Positions 16,293 through 25,204 of a DNA stretch of 44,782 nt are shown here, one piece after another. The notes beneath the pieces were generated by a model. That model saw nothing but the letters and a program-made list of their open reading frames with translations. It was not told where the DNA came from and searched no databases. The stretch's first letter is position 1; the number at the start of each line of letters is the position of its first letter. The stretch spans positions 1-44,782 of the forward strand of contig CAJKDU010000019.1 in assembly GCA_905198745.1 (NCBI GenBank), in the 5' to 3' direction. The translations under genes were made by a program, and so were the position numbers. Origin of the DNA: an uncultured Prevotella sp. (lineage in GTDB: Bacteria > Bacteroidota > Bacteroidia > Bacteroidales > Bacteroidaceae).

Positions 16293-19200
16293 TTATTTCT
16301 TCTTGCTCACCTCGCGGAGCATCTCCTGGACAGCAGTCTTGAGCTGTTCGTCGTTGCCGTTGAGATAATCCTCTGGAGAGTTATACACTTCAATGTCAGG
16401 ATGCAAAGTGTTGTTCTCGCCGTAGCGTCCGTCCATGCCCACGCATCCCACCTGAGGAATGCCGAACACCATGGTATTGTCGATAAGGCGTTCCCACCAA
16501 ACGGCAGTCATCGTGCCTGCCACAGGTGCACCAATGAGTTTGCCAATGCCGAGTGTCTTGTAGACCCATGGGAAGCCATGTCCATTGCTGTAGTCATCCT
16601 CACAGATGAGCACACATGAAGGCTTTGTCCATTTATTAAACGGATCGACGCCAATTGTCTTGCCCTGAGGCACAAAGGTCTGGTATTGCTTGCCACTCAG
16701 CAGCGTGCACAAGTCATCGTGCAGCCATCCTCCACCATTGTGGCGGTCGTCCACTATGGCAGCCTCGCGGTTGCGGTTGGTATCGTTAAGCAGGTCACTG
16801 TAAACCGTGCGGAAGCTCTCGCTGTTCATCGCCTTTACGTGTACGTAGGCAAGGCGACCATGTGAAAGACTGTCCACGAGATGACGGTTGTGGTCAACCC
16901 ACCGTTTGTAGAGCAAGTCGCTGAGCGCCTCTGCACCCACAGGCTTGACCTCCACTTCAAAACGCTTCTTTGTCTTGGGGTTGAACACTGCCACCCTAAC
17001 CATCTTTCCGGCCTTTCCATTCAGCATAGGATAGTAGTCTGTACCTCTGAGGATAGGTTCCCCATTTATTTTCTCAATGACGCATCCTGCTGTAACCCCC
17101 GTGGGGCGAACGGCAAAAGGTCCGCGCTTGAGCACTTCCTGCACGCGCAGTCCGTCGCCTTTCCAAGTGTCATCAAAGAACAGACCGAGGTTGGCAGTCT
17201 GCTGCGGTGCAGCTCCTCCCTGGTAGCGGCCGCCCGTATGAGAAGCATTAAGTTCGCCGAGCATCTCGCTGAGCATCTCGGCAAAGTCATAATTGTTGTT
17301 GATATAAGGAAGATAGCGTTCGTAGGTCTTGCGGTAGCCTTCCCAGTCTACGCCATGCAACTTGGGGTCATAGAATTTGTCCTTCACTTCCCTCCATACA
17401 TGGTCGAACATATACTGACGTTCCTGAAATGGTCTGTAATTGAACGGGGCCTCATAGCTAATGTTCTTCACCGACCGAGAGCCCACGTCATACTTTCTGA
17501 TATTGCCATCGGCAAGCATATAGAGGCTCTTGAAGTCCTTGTCGGCATACATGTTTCCCCAACCAATGCCCTTCATCACAATTTCCGTGCGGTTCTCCAC
17601 AAGGTCATGTTTCCATAAGTCGGCACCACCTTCAAAGGCAGCTTGATAGTAGAGTACATTGCCGTCGTTGCTCAGCACACAGTCGCCAAGACGAGAAGAG
17701 TTGACGGTCAGGCGCACGATGCGGTCACGGCAATTGTCAAGGTCAAGTTTCAGTGGTTCCTTCTTTTTGTCGTCTTTCTTGTCATCCGACTTCTTATCGG
17801 CAGCTTTTTCGTCCTTTGCCTTGGTGTCTTTCCGACTCTTCTTGTCCGACTTTTCGCCCTTCTTATCGCCGTCCTTTTTCTTGCCGTTGGCAACTTCCTT
17901 GGCACGTTCCTCTTCCTCCTTGGCCTTGCGGGCCTCGTCATAGAGGGCACGCTCTTCCTTGTTCAGTTGGAAGCGATCGTAAGCATCCTGGTCGAAGAAC
18001 ATCAGGTAGGCATCCTGTTCGGCACCCCAAGAACCATGGCTGCGGTATCCGGCTCGATCGCTCTTGAACAGCATAGCCTTGCCGCCCAAAGCCCATTTGG
18101 CACCGCTGTCCTTGTATCCGCTGTTGGTAAGGTTGTGTATTTCGCCATTCCCTGAAGCATTGACCAGCGCCACGTCGTCGCTCTGCCAACCGCCCTTTCC
18201 GATGTAGCTTGACAACAGCCAGCGACTATCGGGGCTCCACTCATAGTCCACGTCGCCGTCACTATAAGAGAAAATATACTTGCCGTCCATGAGCGTCCGC
18301 ACCTTGTGACTCTTCACGTCAACAGCCTTCAGTGTGCCGCGGTTCTCAAGAAAGGCTATACTCTTACCGTCTGGCGAGAACAGGGGCTGGAAAGATGTCT
18401 GTTTGGAGTTGGTGAGTTGCTCTTTCTTCAGGTCGGTAGCATAAGTGAAAAGTTTCTCGTTGGCATTCTTGATGCTCGAAAGATATATCTGCCACAGACC
18501 ATCACGCTCAGAGGCATAAGTAATACTGAGGCCATCGGGTGCGAAGTCTATGGAGCGTTCCTGTTCTGGCGTATCGGTCACTCGCTTGGTAGTGGCGTAG
18601 TCAACAGATGTGACATACACATCGCCATGCAGTACAAAAGCCACTTCCTTACCGTTGGGCGAAGCCTTGGCTTCGGTGGCACCGTATCGTTGCACACGCT
18701 GCACCACGTCGTCGGTAGTCAGGTCAGTAACTATCTTCACGTTTACTTTACGAGGTTTCTCTCCTTCACGCATGGTATAGAGTTCTCCATCGTAGCCAAA
18801 ACAGAGGGTTCCGTCGGCTGAGGAGCTGAGGAAACGCACGGGATTCTTGGAGAAACGGGTAAGCTGGCTGGAGTTTCCACTCTCTACACTGCGCTTGAAC
18901 ACGTTGAACGATCCCGACTGTTCGCTCAGATAATAAAACGACTTGCCGTCCTTGGCCCAAACCGGATTGCGGTCCTCACCGGCAAAGGAGGTGAGTGTCC
19001 TATACGTATTGCCTTGCTGGAGCCAGATGTCACGGGTGATGGGTGACTGATGGTGCTTGCGCCAGGTATCCTCATACCCTTTCTTGTCATGATAGAGCAC
19101 ATCTCCCTTCTTGTTGATAGAAATGTCGTCCATGTTGACAGCACTGAAGAGACGGGGACGTCCGCCGTGAATACCTACCCGATAAATCTGGTAGAAGTCA

Positions 19201-19616
19201 CTTCCGGGAAAATAGGAAGAGTTTGCCACAGGCATGATAGAGGCCTTGTAAAGAATGGTGGTGTCGTTGAGAAAAGCCGTGGGCACTTCACCCGCACTAT
19301 GGGTGGTCAAACGGCGTGGCGCTCCGCCCTCGCGAGCTATAACCCACACATCGAGTCCACCCTTGCGGTTTGAGGCAAAAGCTATGTGCTTGCCGTCAGG
19401 ACTCCACACCGGATAGGAATCATAGGTAGACTGTGTTGTGAGTTGTGTGGCCCTTCCTCCCTCGGAAGGAACCGTAAACAAATGGCCCATATAGGAGAAG
19501 GCAATGGTCTTGCCGTCGGGCGAAATTGCGCAGTGACGCATCCATAGCGGACTATCCTGTGCCGAAGCGGTTAGGGTTACGGCAAACAGGGCTGCCGAAA
19601 GAAATAACTTCTTCAT
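16293..19616 (-). CDS. tricorn-like S41 family peptidase, exported
   Basis: A 1107-residue periplasmic serine protease related to archaeal tricorn. It starts with signal peptide MKKLFLSAALFAVTLTASAQ. Repeated SPDGKxIAF units through the first half form WD40/TolB-like beta-propellers, then come a core domain, a PDZ-like segment and a C-terminal S41 domain. The tricorn catalytic residues can be placed: Ser792-His793 (ELNASHTGG), the nucleophile Ser1010 (DYSNGHGF) and Glu1067 (YGENN). An extreme Lys/Asp/Glu-rich insertion occupies about residues 555-620 (nucleotides 17757-17950), between the propellers and the core. It is probably a disordered linker. The protein likely degrades peptides in the periplasm. 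It follows rnz by 120 bases on the same strand and may have its own promoter. A strong terminator follows. Confidence 0.9.
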   Translation of the reverse strand: MKKLFLSAALFAVTLTASAQDSPLWMRHCAISPDGKTIAFSYMGHLFTVPSEGGRATQLTTQSTYDSYPVWSPDGKHIAFASNRKGGLDVWVIAREGGAPRRLTTHSAGEVPTAFLNDTTILYKASIMPVANSSYFPGSDFYQIYRVGIHGGRPRLFSAVNMDDISINKKGDVLYHDKKGYEDTWRKHHQSPITRDIWLQQGNTYRTLTSFAGEDRNPVWAKDGKSFYYLSEQSGSFNVFKRSVESGNSSQLTRFSKNPVRFLSSSADGTLCFGYDGELYTMREGEKPRKVNVKIVTDLTTDDVVQRVQRYGATEAKASPNGKEVAFVLHGDVYVTSVDYATTKRVTDTPEQERSIDFAPDGLSITYASERDGLWQIYLSSIKNANEKLFTYATDLKKEQLTNSKQTSFQPLFSPDGKSIAFLENRGTLKAVDVKSHKVRTLMDGKYIFSYSDGDVDYEWSPDSRWLLSSYIGKGGWQSDDVALVNASGNGEIHNLTNSGYKDSGAKWALGGKAMLFKSDRAGYRSHGSWGAEQDAYLMFFDQDAYDRFQLNKEERALYDEARKAKEEEERAKEVANGKKKDGDKKGEKSDKKSRKDTKAKDEKAADKKSDDKKDDKKKEPLKLDLDNCRDRIVRLTVNSSRLGDCVLSNDGNVLYYQAAFEGGADLWKHDLVENRTEIVMKGIGWGNMYADKDFKSLYMLADGNIRKYDVGSRSVKNISYEAPFNYRPFQERQYMFDHVWREVKDKFYDPKLHGVDWEGYRKTYERYLPYINNNYDFAEMLSEMLGELNASHTGGRYQGGAAPQQTANLGLFFDDTWKGDGLRVQEVLKRGPFAVRPTGVTAGCVIEKINGEPILRGTDYYPMLNGKAGKMVRVAVFNPKTKKRFEVEVKPVGAEALSDLLYKRWVDHNRHLVDSLSHGRLAYVHVKAMNSESFRTVYSDLLNDTNRNREAAIVDDRHNGGGWLHDDLCTLLSGKQYQTFVPQGKTIGVDPFNKWTKPSCVLICEDDYSNGHGFPWVYKTLGIGKLIGAPVAGTMTAVWWERLIDNTMVFGIPQVGCVGMDGRYGENNTLHPDIEVYNSPEDYLNGNDEQLKTAVQEMLREVSKKK

Positions 19617-19736
19617 GTGTATGGTTCGTGAATTATTGATGGATTACTCTTGCGTGATATAAAATCTGGTGCAAGGATTGTTATTCATAGAATATTGATA
19701 ACAAACAAGTTAATATAAAATAGAGAAATAAAGTGT

Positions 19737-20651
19737 TTAGACATCAAAGACCATTTCCTCATTGGTGAGATAACTCTCCGGGAACACTTGGCGGGCATCG
19801 GCAAGCAGTTCATCCTCATTGTCATAGCGGGCAGAATAGTGTCCGAGGAGAAGTTTGCCCACATGAGCGTCTTTCGCCACCTGTGCTGCCTGTGCTGCCG
19901 TAGAGTGATAGTAGAGCTTGGCTCGAGCTATGTCGCGCGAGTGATAGGTGCTTTCATGATAAAGCGTTGACACGCCCTCCACCTCTTCATGAAGCCCGGG
20001 CATATAGCGCGTGTCGGAACAATAGGCATAGGCCCGTGGCTGGTCGGCAGGCTCTACCAATCGGGCATTGGCTATCACCTCGCCATCGGGTGTGGTCCAG
20101 TCTGCCCCCAACTTGATGTTCTGTATCTGACTGATTGGAATCTCATAGCAGTCGATCATGTCGCGACGGATATGTGGCAGCGATGGTTTCTCGCGGAAAA
20201 GGTAACCACAGCAGGCAATGCGATGCTGCAAGGGTATGGTCTCCACGGTGAGACTCTTGTCTTCATAGGCAACGGCTTTCCGGGTAGTGTCCACGGCATG
20301 AAATTCCACCTTGAAGTCAAGTCCCTGGCAGAAGAGTGAAATCATGCTGTCGAGCATGGGACCCAATTCTGCCGGTCCATAGACACTAAGTTTGGCGGTG
20401 CGTCCCAACATGCCGAAAGTGGAAATCATGCCGATTAGTCCGAAACAGTGGTCACCATGAAGGTGGGAAATGAAGACGGCACTGATTTTGGTAAAGCGTA
20501 TGCGAGAACGGCGCAACTGTATCTGCGTACCCTCTCCGCAGTCCATCATAAAGAGTTTGCCCCTCACCTCCACCACCTGTGATGAGGCATAATGGCGGAG
20601 CGTTGGCAAGGCACTCCCACAACCGAGAATATGTACTTTGAATGGTTCCAT
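19737..20651 (-). CDS. rnz: ribonuclease Z
   Basis: The tRNA 3'-end processing endonuclease, a metallo-beta-lactamase-fold enzyme that removes the 3' trailer. The 304 residues match the short (RNase Z-S) form. The zinc motif HLHGDH is at 63-68, the N-terminal GCGSALPT matches the family start, and further ligands (DCGEG, CSDTRY, HESTYH, GHYS) appear in order. The insertion typical of the flexible exosite arm is present around residues 150-175. It is third in a minus-strand group after mazG and a lipoprotein, separated from the latter by a 109-base structured gap. Confidence 0.95.
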   Translation of the reverse strand: MEPFKVHILGCGSALPTLRHYASSQVVEVRGKLFMMDCGEGTQIQLRRSRIRFTKISAVFISHLHGDHCFGLIGMISTFGMLGRTAKLSVYGPAELGPMLDSMISLFCQGLDFKVEFHAVDTTRKAVAYEDKSLTVETIPLQHRIACCGYLFREKPSLPHIRRDMIDCYEIPISQIQNIKLGADWTTPDGEVIANARLVEPADQPRAYAYCSDTRYMPGLHEEVEGVSTLYHESTYHSRDIARAKLYYHSTAAQAAQVAKDAHVGKLLLGHYSARYDNEDELLADARQVFPESYLTNEEMVFDV

Positions 20652-20669
20652 TGTCTAATTAAGGGTGGG

Positions 20670-20738
20670 CAACAGGCCAGAAGCGTCACTTCAACGGAAC
20701 TGCCGCTGCCCCAATCGGACAGACCGGCAGTCCTGTTG
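20670..20738 (-). promoter_or_regulatory. structured spacer between the lipoprotein gene and rnz
   Basis: CAACAGG (20670-20676) can pair with CCTGTTG (20732-20738). Nested inside, ACTGCCG (20699-20705) can pair with CGGCAGT (20725-20731). There is no T run. It may be an attenuator or RNA-processing site. The evidence is pairing by eye only. Confidence 0.35.
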
Positions 20739-20760
20739 TGAGCCACAGGCCAATGCCATA

Positions 20761-21312
20761 TCATTTTTGTCTCTTGTAGGCAAAGATGCCTGTCTTGTTC
20801 TCCAGATAGAGCGAGTCGGCTCCCAGCATGTCAATGCGGAAAGTGTCGGCATTGAGGAGCAGTTTGCCGTTATATATGCGCCATGAAGTGTAAGGATGGC
20901 TTTCTGCTTTGACGAACGACTCCACTTGTCCACCTTCCTGAATCTCGAAGTTCTTGTCTATGCTTGTCCACTTGCCAAGCAACGTGGTCAGGTTGATGAC
21001 AGAACGCGCCTCGTTCTCGCCATCGGCGTTTTTCACGGCATAGACAGCCAGCCGGTCGCCCGCCATGAGTCCACCTTGAACGGTACTCTCGTCGTCCATG
21101 TTGATTAGATAGTTGAGGGTGTCGCCATTATTGGTCACGAGTTCAAGCGAATGCATGCCTGAACCTTCACCGCACACACCATACACAGTACTGTCACTGT
21201 CGTCTACAAAAGTTTGCGTGGAGTCGGAGTCCTGCGCCTTGCCGGTCTTTCCGTCGTGGCAAGCTGCCAGCAGAAAGGCAGCCATTGCAATCAAATAGAA
21301 TATCTTTCTCAT
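20761..21312 (-). CDS. lipoprotein, lipocalin-like, function unknown
   Basis: A 183-residue lipoprotein. The N-terminus MRKIFYLIAMAAFLLAAC ends in a clear lipobox (LAAC), with Cys18 as the lipidated residue. After an acidic Asp/Ser/Thr spacer there are two small beta-rich parts. The second, from about residue 110 (LLGKWTSIDKNFEI onwards), resembles the short lipocalin-like modules common in Bacteroidales lipoproteins. That resemblance is weak and I would not assign a ligand. It starts 52 bases after mazG and precedes rnz, so it is probably co-transcribed with housekeeping genes. Confidence 0.8.
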   Translation of the reverse strand: MRKIFYLIAMAAFLLAACHDGKTGKAQDSDSTQTFVDDSDSTVYGVCGEGSGMHSLELVTNNGDTLNYLINMDDESTVQGGLMAGDRLAVYAVKNADGENEARSVINLTTLLGKWTSIDKNFEIQEGGQVESFVKAESHPYTSWRIYNGKLLLNADTFRIDMLGADSLYLENKTGIFAYKRQK

Positions 21313-21364
21313 GGTTCCAGTTGTTTTAATGTGTTATATTCAATAGTCAAGAAGAAGCCCAATA

Positions 21365-22216
21365 TCAGCCCAATGTCTTCTTAGCCTCGTTCCAAAGAGA
21401 ATCCATCTCTTCGAGCGTCATCTCCGTGAGGGGCTTACCAGCCTTGATGGAATGGTCTTCTATGTAGTCGAAACGTTTGCGGAACTTGCGGTTGGTCTTC
21501 TCGAGTGCATTGTCGGGATTAAGGTGATAGAGGCGTGCCGCATTGATGACACTGAACAGGAAGTCGCCCAGTTCTTCTGTGGAACGTTCCTTGTCGCCAC
21601 GTTTCAGTTCTTCCTCCAGTTCTCCAAGTTCCTCGCGCACCTTGTCCCAAACGTCATCCTTGTCTTTCCAATCAAAGCCCACGTTGCGGGCCTTGTCCTG
21701 CATGCGGTAGGCCTTGATGAGACTGGGCAACGCGGAGGGCACACCGGAGAGCACGCGCTCATTGCCGTCTTTCTCCTTGAGTTTTATCTGTTCCCATTTC
21801 TCAAGCACTTGCTGTGCGGTAGTCGCGGTCTGAGCATCACCGTCGGCTGCCGTTTCGCCATAAGGCAACGGCTTGGGTTCGGGTGCTCCCACCTGTGAGG
21901 GATGGTATACATGGGGATGGCGAAAGATGAGTTTGTCAGCTTCCTTGAGGCACACGTCGGCTATGTCAAAGTCTTCCTGCTCCCTTCCGAGTATGGCATA
22001 GAAGATGACGTGCTCCAGCACGTCGCCCAATTCCTTGCAAATGTTCTTCGTGTCGTTGTTGGCCAAGGCATCGCACAATTCGTAAACCTCCTCAATAGTG
22101 TTGGGCCTCAAGCTCTCATAGGTTTGCTTGCGGTCCCACGGGCACTTCACGCGAAGCGTGTCAAGCACGTCGAGTAAGCGTCCGAAAGCCTTCAGTTTTT
22201 CTTCTCTTGTATGCAT
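21365..22216 (-). CDS. mazG: nucleoside triphosphate pyrophosphohydrolase MazG
   Basis: MazG hydrolyses NTPs and dNTPs to monophosphates and pyrophosphate, cleansing the pool and affecting alarmone levels. From Met at 22216 the protein has 283 residues with two tandem MazG domains. The first carries EEVYE (42-46) and ELGD (62-65), the metal-binding EExxE...ExxD motif. The second has a similar ELGELEEEL...ELGDFL pattern in the C-terminal half. CPWDRKQT near residue 25 is characteristic. An upstream ATG at 22237 would lie at the predicted transcription start, so 22216 is preferred. It is divergent from valS through overlapping promoters. Confidence 0.93.
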   Translation of the reverse strand: MHTREEKLKAFGRLLDVLDTLRVKCPWDRKQTYESLRPNTIEEVYELCDALANNDTKNICKELGDVLEHVIFYAILGREQEDFDIADVCLKEADKLIFRHPHVYHPSQVGAPEPKPLPYGETAADGDAQTATTAQQVLEKWEQIKLKEKDGNERVLSGVPSALPSLIKAYRMQDKARNVGFDWKDKDDVWDKVREELGELEEELKRGDKERSTEELGDFLFSVINAARLYHLNPDNALEKTNRKFRKRFDYIEDHSIKAGKPLTEMTLEEMDSLWNEAKKTLG

Positions 22217-22246
22217 AGTAAGCATGTATTTCATCAATTAATAGTG

Positions 22247-22254
22247 CAAATGTA
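22247..22254 (-). promoter_or_regulatory. -7 element of mazG
   Basis: Minus-strand TACATTTG matches TAnnTTTG. The leader to the mazG ATG at 22216 would be about 24 bases. The corresponding -33 position falls on the valS -7 element, so the two promoters overlap head-on. Confidence 0.6.
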
Positions 22255-22276
22255 CATCATTTCCGTGAATTTTAAG

Positions 22277-22284
22277 TAACTTTG
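22277..22284 (+). promoter_or_regulatory. -7 element of valS
   Basis: TAACTTTG is a perfect -7 match. The leader to the valS ATG is about 38 bases. Its -33 position coincides with the mazG -7 element and is not a good TTTG. Confidence 0.65.
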
Positions 22285-22328
22285 CAGCGTTTTAATTAGA
22301 TAATTATAGATAATAAACACATACAGAC

Positions 22329-25016
22329 ATGGAATTAGCAAGTAAGTATGACCCAAAAGAAGTGGAGTCGAAATGGTATCAGTACTGGCTTGACAACAAG
22401 CTTTTCAGTAGCAAACCCGACGGACGTGAACCCTACACCGTCGTCATTCCGCCGCCAAATGTGACCGGCGTGCTCCACATGGGACACATGCTCAACAATA
22501 CAATCCAAGACATCCTCGTGCGCCGTGCACGCATGGAAGGCAAGAATGCCTGCTGGGTGCCCGGCACTGACCACGCCTCTATCGCCACTGAAGCCAAAGT
22601 GGTGAACAAGTTGGCGCAGCAAGGCATCAAGAAGACAGACCTCACACGCGACGAATTTCTCAAGCATGCCTGGGACTGGACACACGAGCACGGAGGCATT
22701 ATCCTCAAGCAGTTGCGCCGTCTGGGTGCCAGTTGCGACTGGGACCGCACTTCGTTCACGATGGACGAGACACGCTCGAAGGCTGTCATCCACGTGTTCT
22801 GCGACCTCTACAAAAAGGGACTTATCTATCGCGGCGTGCGCATGGTCAACTGGGACCCCAAGGCCCAGACCGCGCTCTCTGACGAAGAGGTTATCTACAA
22901 GGACGAGCACTCCAAGCTCTACTATCTGAAGTATCGTGTGGTGGAAAGCGACTGCCAACAGGTGGACGAGGGCAATGTGATGCACAAGGACGACAAGGGA
23001 TACTATGCAGTGGTAGCCACCACACGTCCGGAAACCATCATGGGCGACTCTGCCATGTGCATCAACCCCGACGATGTGAAGAACACATGGCTCAAGGGCA
23101 AGCACGTCATCGTGCCGCTCGTGGGTAGAGAGATTCCCGTAATCGAGGATTCTTACGTAGATATTGAGTTCGGTACAGGCTGTCTGAAGGTGACTCCTGC
23201 ACACGATATCAACGACCACGCACTTGGACTGAAACACGGGCTGGAGACTATCGACATCTTCAATGACAACGGAACCATCTCTGAAGCAGCCGGCATGTAT
23301 GTGGGCATGGACCGCATGGACGTGCGCAAGCAGATTGCCATAGACCTGGAAAAGGCCGGACTCATGGAGAAAGTGGAAGACTATAATAATAAGGTAGGAT
23401 TCTCGGAGCGCACCAACGTGCCCATAGAGCCCAAGCTCTCCACACAGTGGTTCCTCAAGATGCAGCACTTTGCCGACATTGCCCTTGCTCCAGTGATGGA
23501 CGACGACATACAGTTCTATCCTTCAAAATACAAGAACACCTACCGTCACTGGCTGGAGAACATCAAGGACTGGTGTATCAGCCGACAGCTGTGGTGGGGA
23601 CACCGCATTCCCGCCTACTACTTCCAGGCTGCCGACGGCAAGCGCAGCTTCGTGGTGGCAGAGACTGCCGACGAGGCCCTCGCTGAGGCACAGAAGGTGA
23701 ATCCGGGTGTGAAAGCCGAAGACCTGGAACAGGACAGCGACTGTCTCGACACGTGGTTCTCTTCATGGTTGTGGCCTATCTCGCTGTTCGACGGCATTGA
23801 GCATCCCGACAACGAGGAGATCAACTACTACTATCCAACTGCCGACCTCGTGACAGGTCCGGACATCATCTTCTTCTGGGTGGCACGTATGATTATGGCA
23901 GGCTACGAGTATCGCGGACAGATGCCTTTCAAGCACGTGTATTTCACGGGCATTGTGCGCGACAAGCTGGGACGCAAGATGTCGAAGAGTCTGGGCAACT
24001 CACCCGACCCCATCATGCTCATCGACAAGTTCGGCGCTGACGGCGTGCGCATGGGCATGATGCTCTCGGCTCCTGCCGGCAACGACATCCTTTTCGACGA
24101 GAGCCTTTGCGAGCAGGGACGCAACTTCAACAACAAGATATGGAACGCCTTCCGACTGGTGAAGGGATGGCAGGTGGCTGAGGGCGAACAACCCGAAGCC
24201 TGCAAGATTGCCGTGGAATGGTTCTCTGCCAAACTGAAGACAGTGAACGCTGATGTGAACGACCTCTTCAAGAAGTACCGCATATCCGAGGCCTTGATGG
24301 CTGTCTACCGCCTGTTCTGGGACGAGTTCTCAAGCTGGTATCTGGAGATGGTTAAGCCTGCCTATGGCTCACCTATCGACCAAAAGACTTACGATGCCAC
24401 ACTCCATTTCTTCGACCTGTTGCTCAAGATGCTCCATCCGTTCATGCCTTTCATCACCGAGGAACTCTGGCAGCACCTCTACGACCGCAAGGAGGGCGAA
24501 AGCATTATGCGCGAAAGACTCGACATTGCCGCTCCTACAGCTGACGACGAGAAACTCGTGGCCAACATAGAGAGTGTGAAGCAGATTGTCAGCAACGTGC
24601 GCACGGTGCGCAACCAGAAGAACATTGCCCAGAAGGAAGCACTCGAACTGATGGTTATCGGCAAAGACGACTACAAGCAGTTCGACTCCGTGGTGAGCAA
24701 GATGGGTAATCTGAAGAGCATCACCGTGGTGGACGAGAAGCCTGCCGGCTCTGCCCAGTTCATGGTGGGCACCGACGAATTCTGCGTGCCCCTCGGCGCA
24801 CTCATTGACGTGGATGCCGAAATTGAGAAGCAGGAAGCTCAGCTCAAGCACCTCGAGGGTTTCCTCGCCGGTGTGATGAAGAAACTCTCCAACGAGAAGT
24901 TCGTGGCTCATGCTCCCGAAGCCGTGGTGGCTCTGGAACGCAAGAAGCAAAGCGACTCTGAGGAGAAGATTGCTGCGCTCAAGGAGTCGCTGGCCGAGCT
25001 GAAGAAGCAGAAGTAA
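22329..25016 (+). CDS. valS: valine--tRNA ligase
   Basis: A class I aminoacyl-tRNA synthetase charging tRNA-Val. The 895 residues are full length. The HIGH-type signature is HMGH at 50-53 in PPPNVTGVLHMGH, and KMSKS is at 550-554. An editing (CP1) domain lies between them, with the TTRPETIMGD loop near residue 235. The anticodon-binding domain follows, and the last about 65 residues form the ValS C-terminal coiled-coil arm (from AEIEKQEAQL). It is a single-gene unit with a strong terminator. Confidence 0.98.
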   Translation: MELASKYDPKEVESKWYQYWLDNKLFSSKPDGREPYTVVIPPPNVTGVLHMGHMLNNTIQDILVRRARMEGKNACWVPGTDHASIATEAKVVNKLAQQGIKKTDLTRDEFLKHAWDWTHEHGGIILKQLRRLGASCDWDRTSFTMDETRSKAVIHVFCDLYKKGLIYRGVRMVNWDPKAQTALSDEEVIYKDEHSKLYYLKYRVVESDCQQVDEGNVMHKDDKGYYAVVATTRPETIMGDSAMCINPDDVKNTWLKGKHVIVPLVGREIPVIEDSYVDIEFGTGCLKVTPAHDINDHALGLKHGLETIDIFNDNGTISEAAGMYVGMDRMDVRKQIAIDLEKAGLMEKVEDYNNKVGFSERTNVPIEPKLSTQWFLKMQHFADIALAPVMDDDIQFYPSKYKNTYRHWLENIKDWCISRQLWWGHRIPAYYFQAADGKRSFVVAETADEALAEAQKVNPGVKAEDLEQDSDCLDTWFSSWLWPISLFDGIEHPDNEEINYYYPTADLVTGPDIIFFWVARMIMAGYEYRGQMPFKHVYFTGIVRDKLGRKMSKSLGNSPDPIMLIDKFGADGVRMGMMLSAPAGNDILFDESLCEQGRNFNNKIWNAFRLVKGWQVAEGEQPEACKIAVEWFSAKLKTVNADVNDLFKKYRISEALMAVYRLFWDEFSSWYLEMVKPAYGSPIDQKTYDATLHFFDLLLKMLHPFMPFITEELWQHLYDRKEGESIMRERLDIAAPTADDEKLVANIESVKQIVSNVRTVRNQKNIAQKEALELMVIGKDDYKQFDSVVSKMGNLKSITVVDEKPAGSAQFMVGTDEFCVPLGALIDVDAEIEKQEAQLKHLEGFLAGVMKKLSNEKFVAHAPEAVVALERKKQSDSEEKIAALKESLAELKKQK

Positions 25017-25048
25017 CCAAGACTCAAAGATAAGGAACAAGACAAAAA

Positions 25049-25106
25049 GGGAGTGAAAGGAGTGAGAACGCCAACTGCGCGTCATTCTTTTCGCTCCCTC
25101 TTTTCT
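25049..25106 (+). terminator. terminator after valS
   Basis: Two 17-base arms (25049-25065 and 25082-25098) pair along their whole length with three G-T pairs, with a 16-base loop and TCTTTTCTT after it. One of the strongest terminators in the window. Confidence 0.9.
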
Positions 25107-25204
25107 TCCATGAGCAATGCTTGCCTGGAAACACCTTTTCACATTACGACCGGCAGGTCATTACGGGCCTCCTACACATAACCAACCTTCAACAACTCAA
25201 ATCA

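Noticed and set aside
16581..16595. Loss of the catalytic serine in the tricorn-like peptidase
   Set aside because: A first alignment put Gly at the nucleophile position, but shifting by one residue to match the Tyr-Ser-Asp-x-His pattern of bacterial homologues places Ser1010 correctly.
22335..23468. 377-codon open frame opposite valS
   Set aside because: Antisense to the strongly conserved valS catalytic and editing domains; no domain features of its own.
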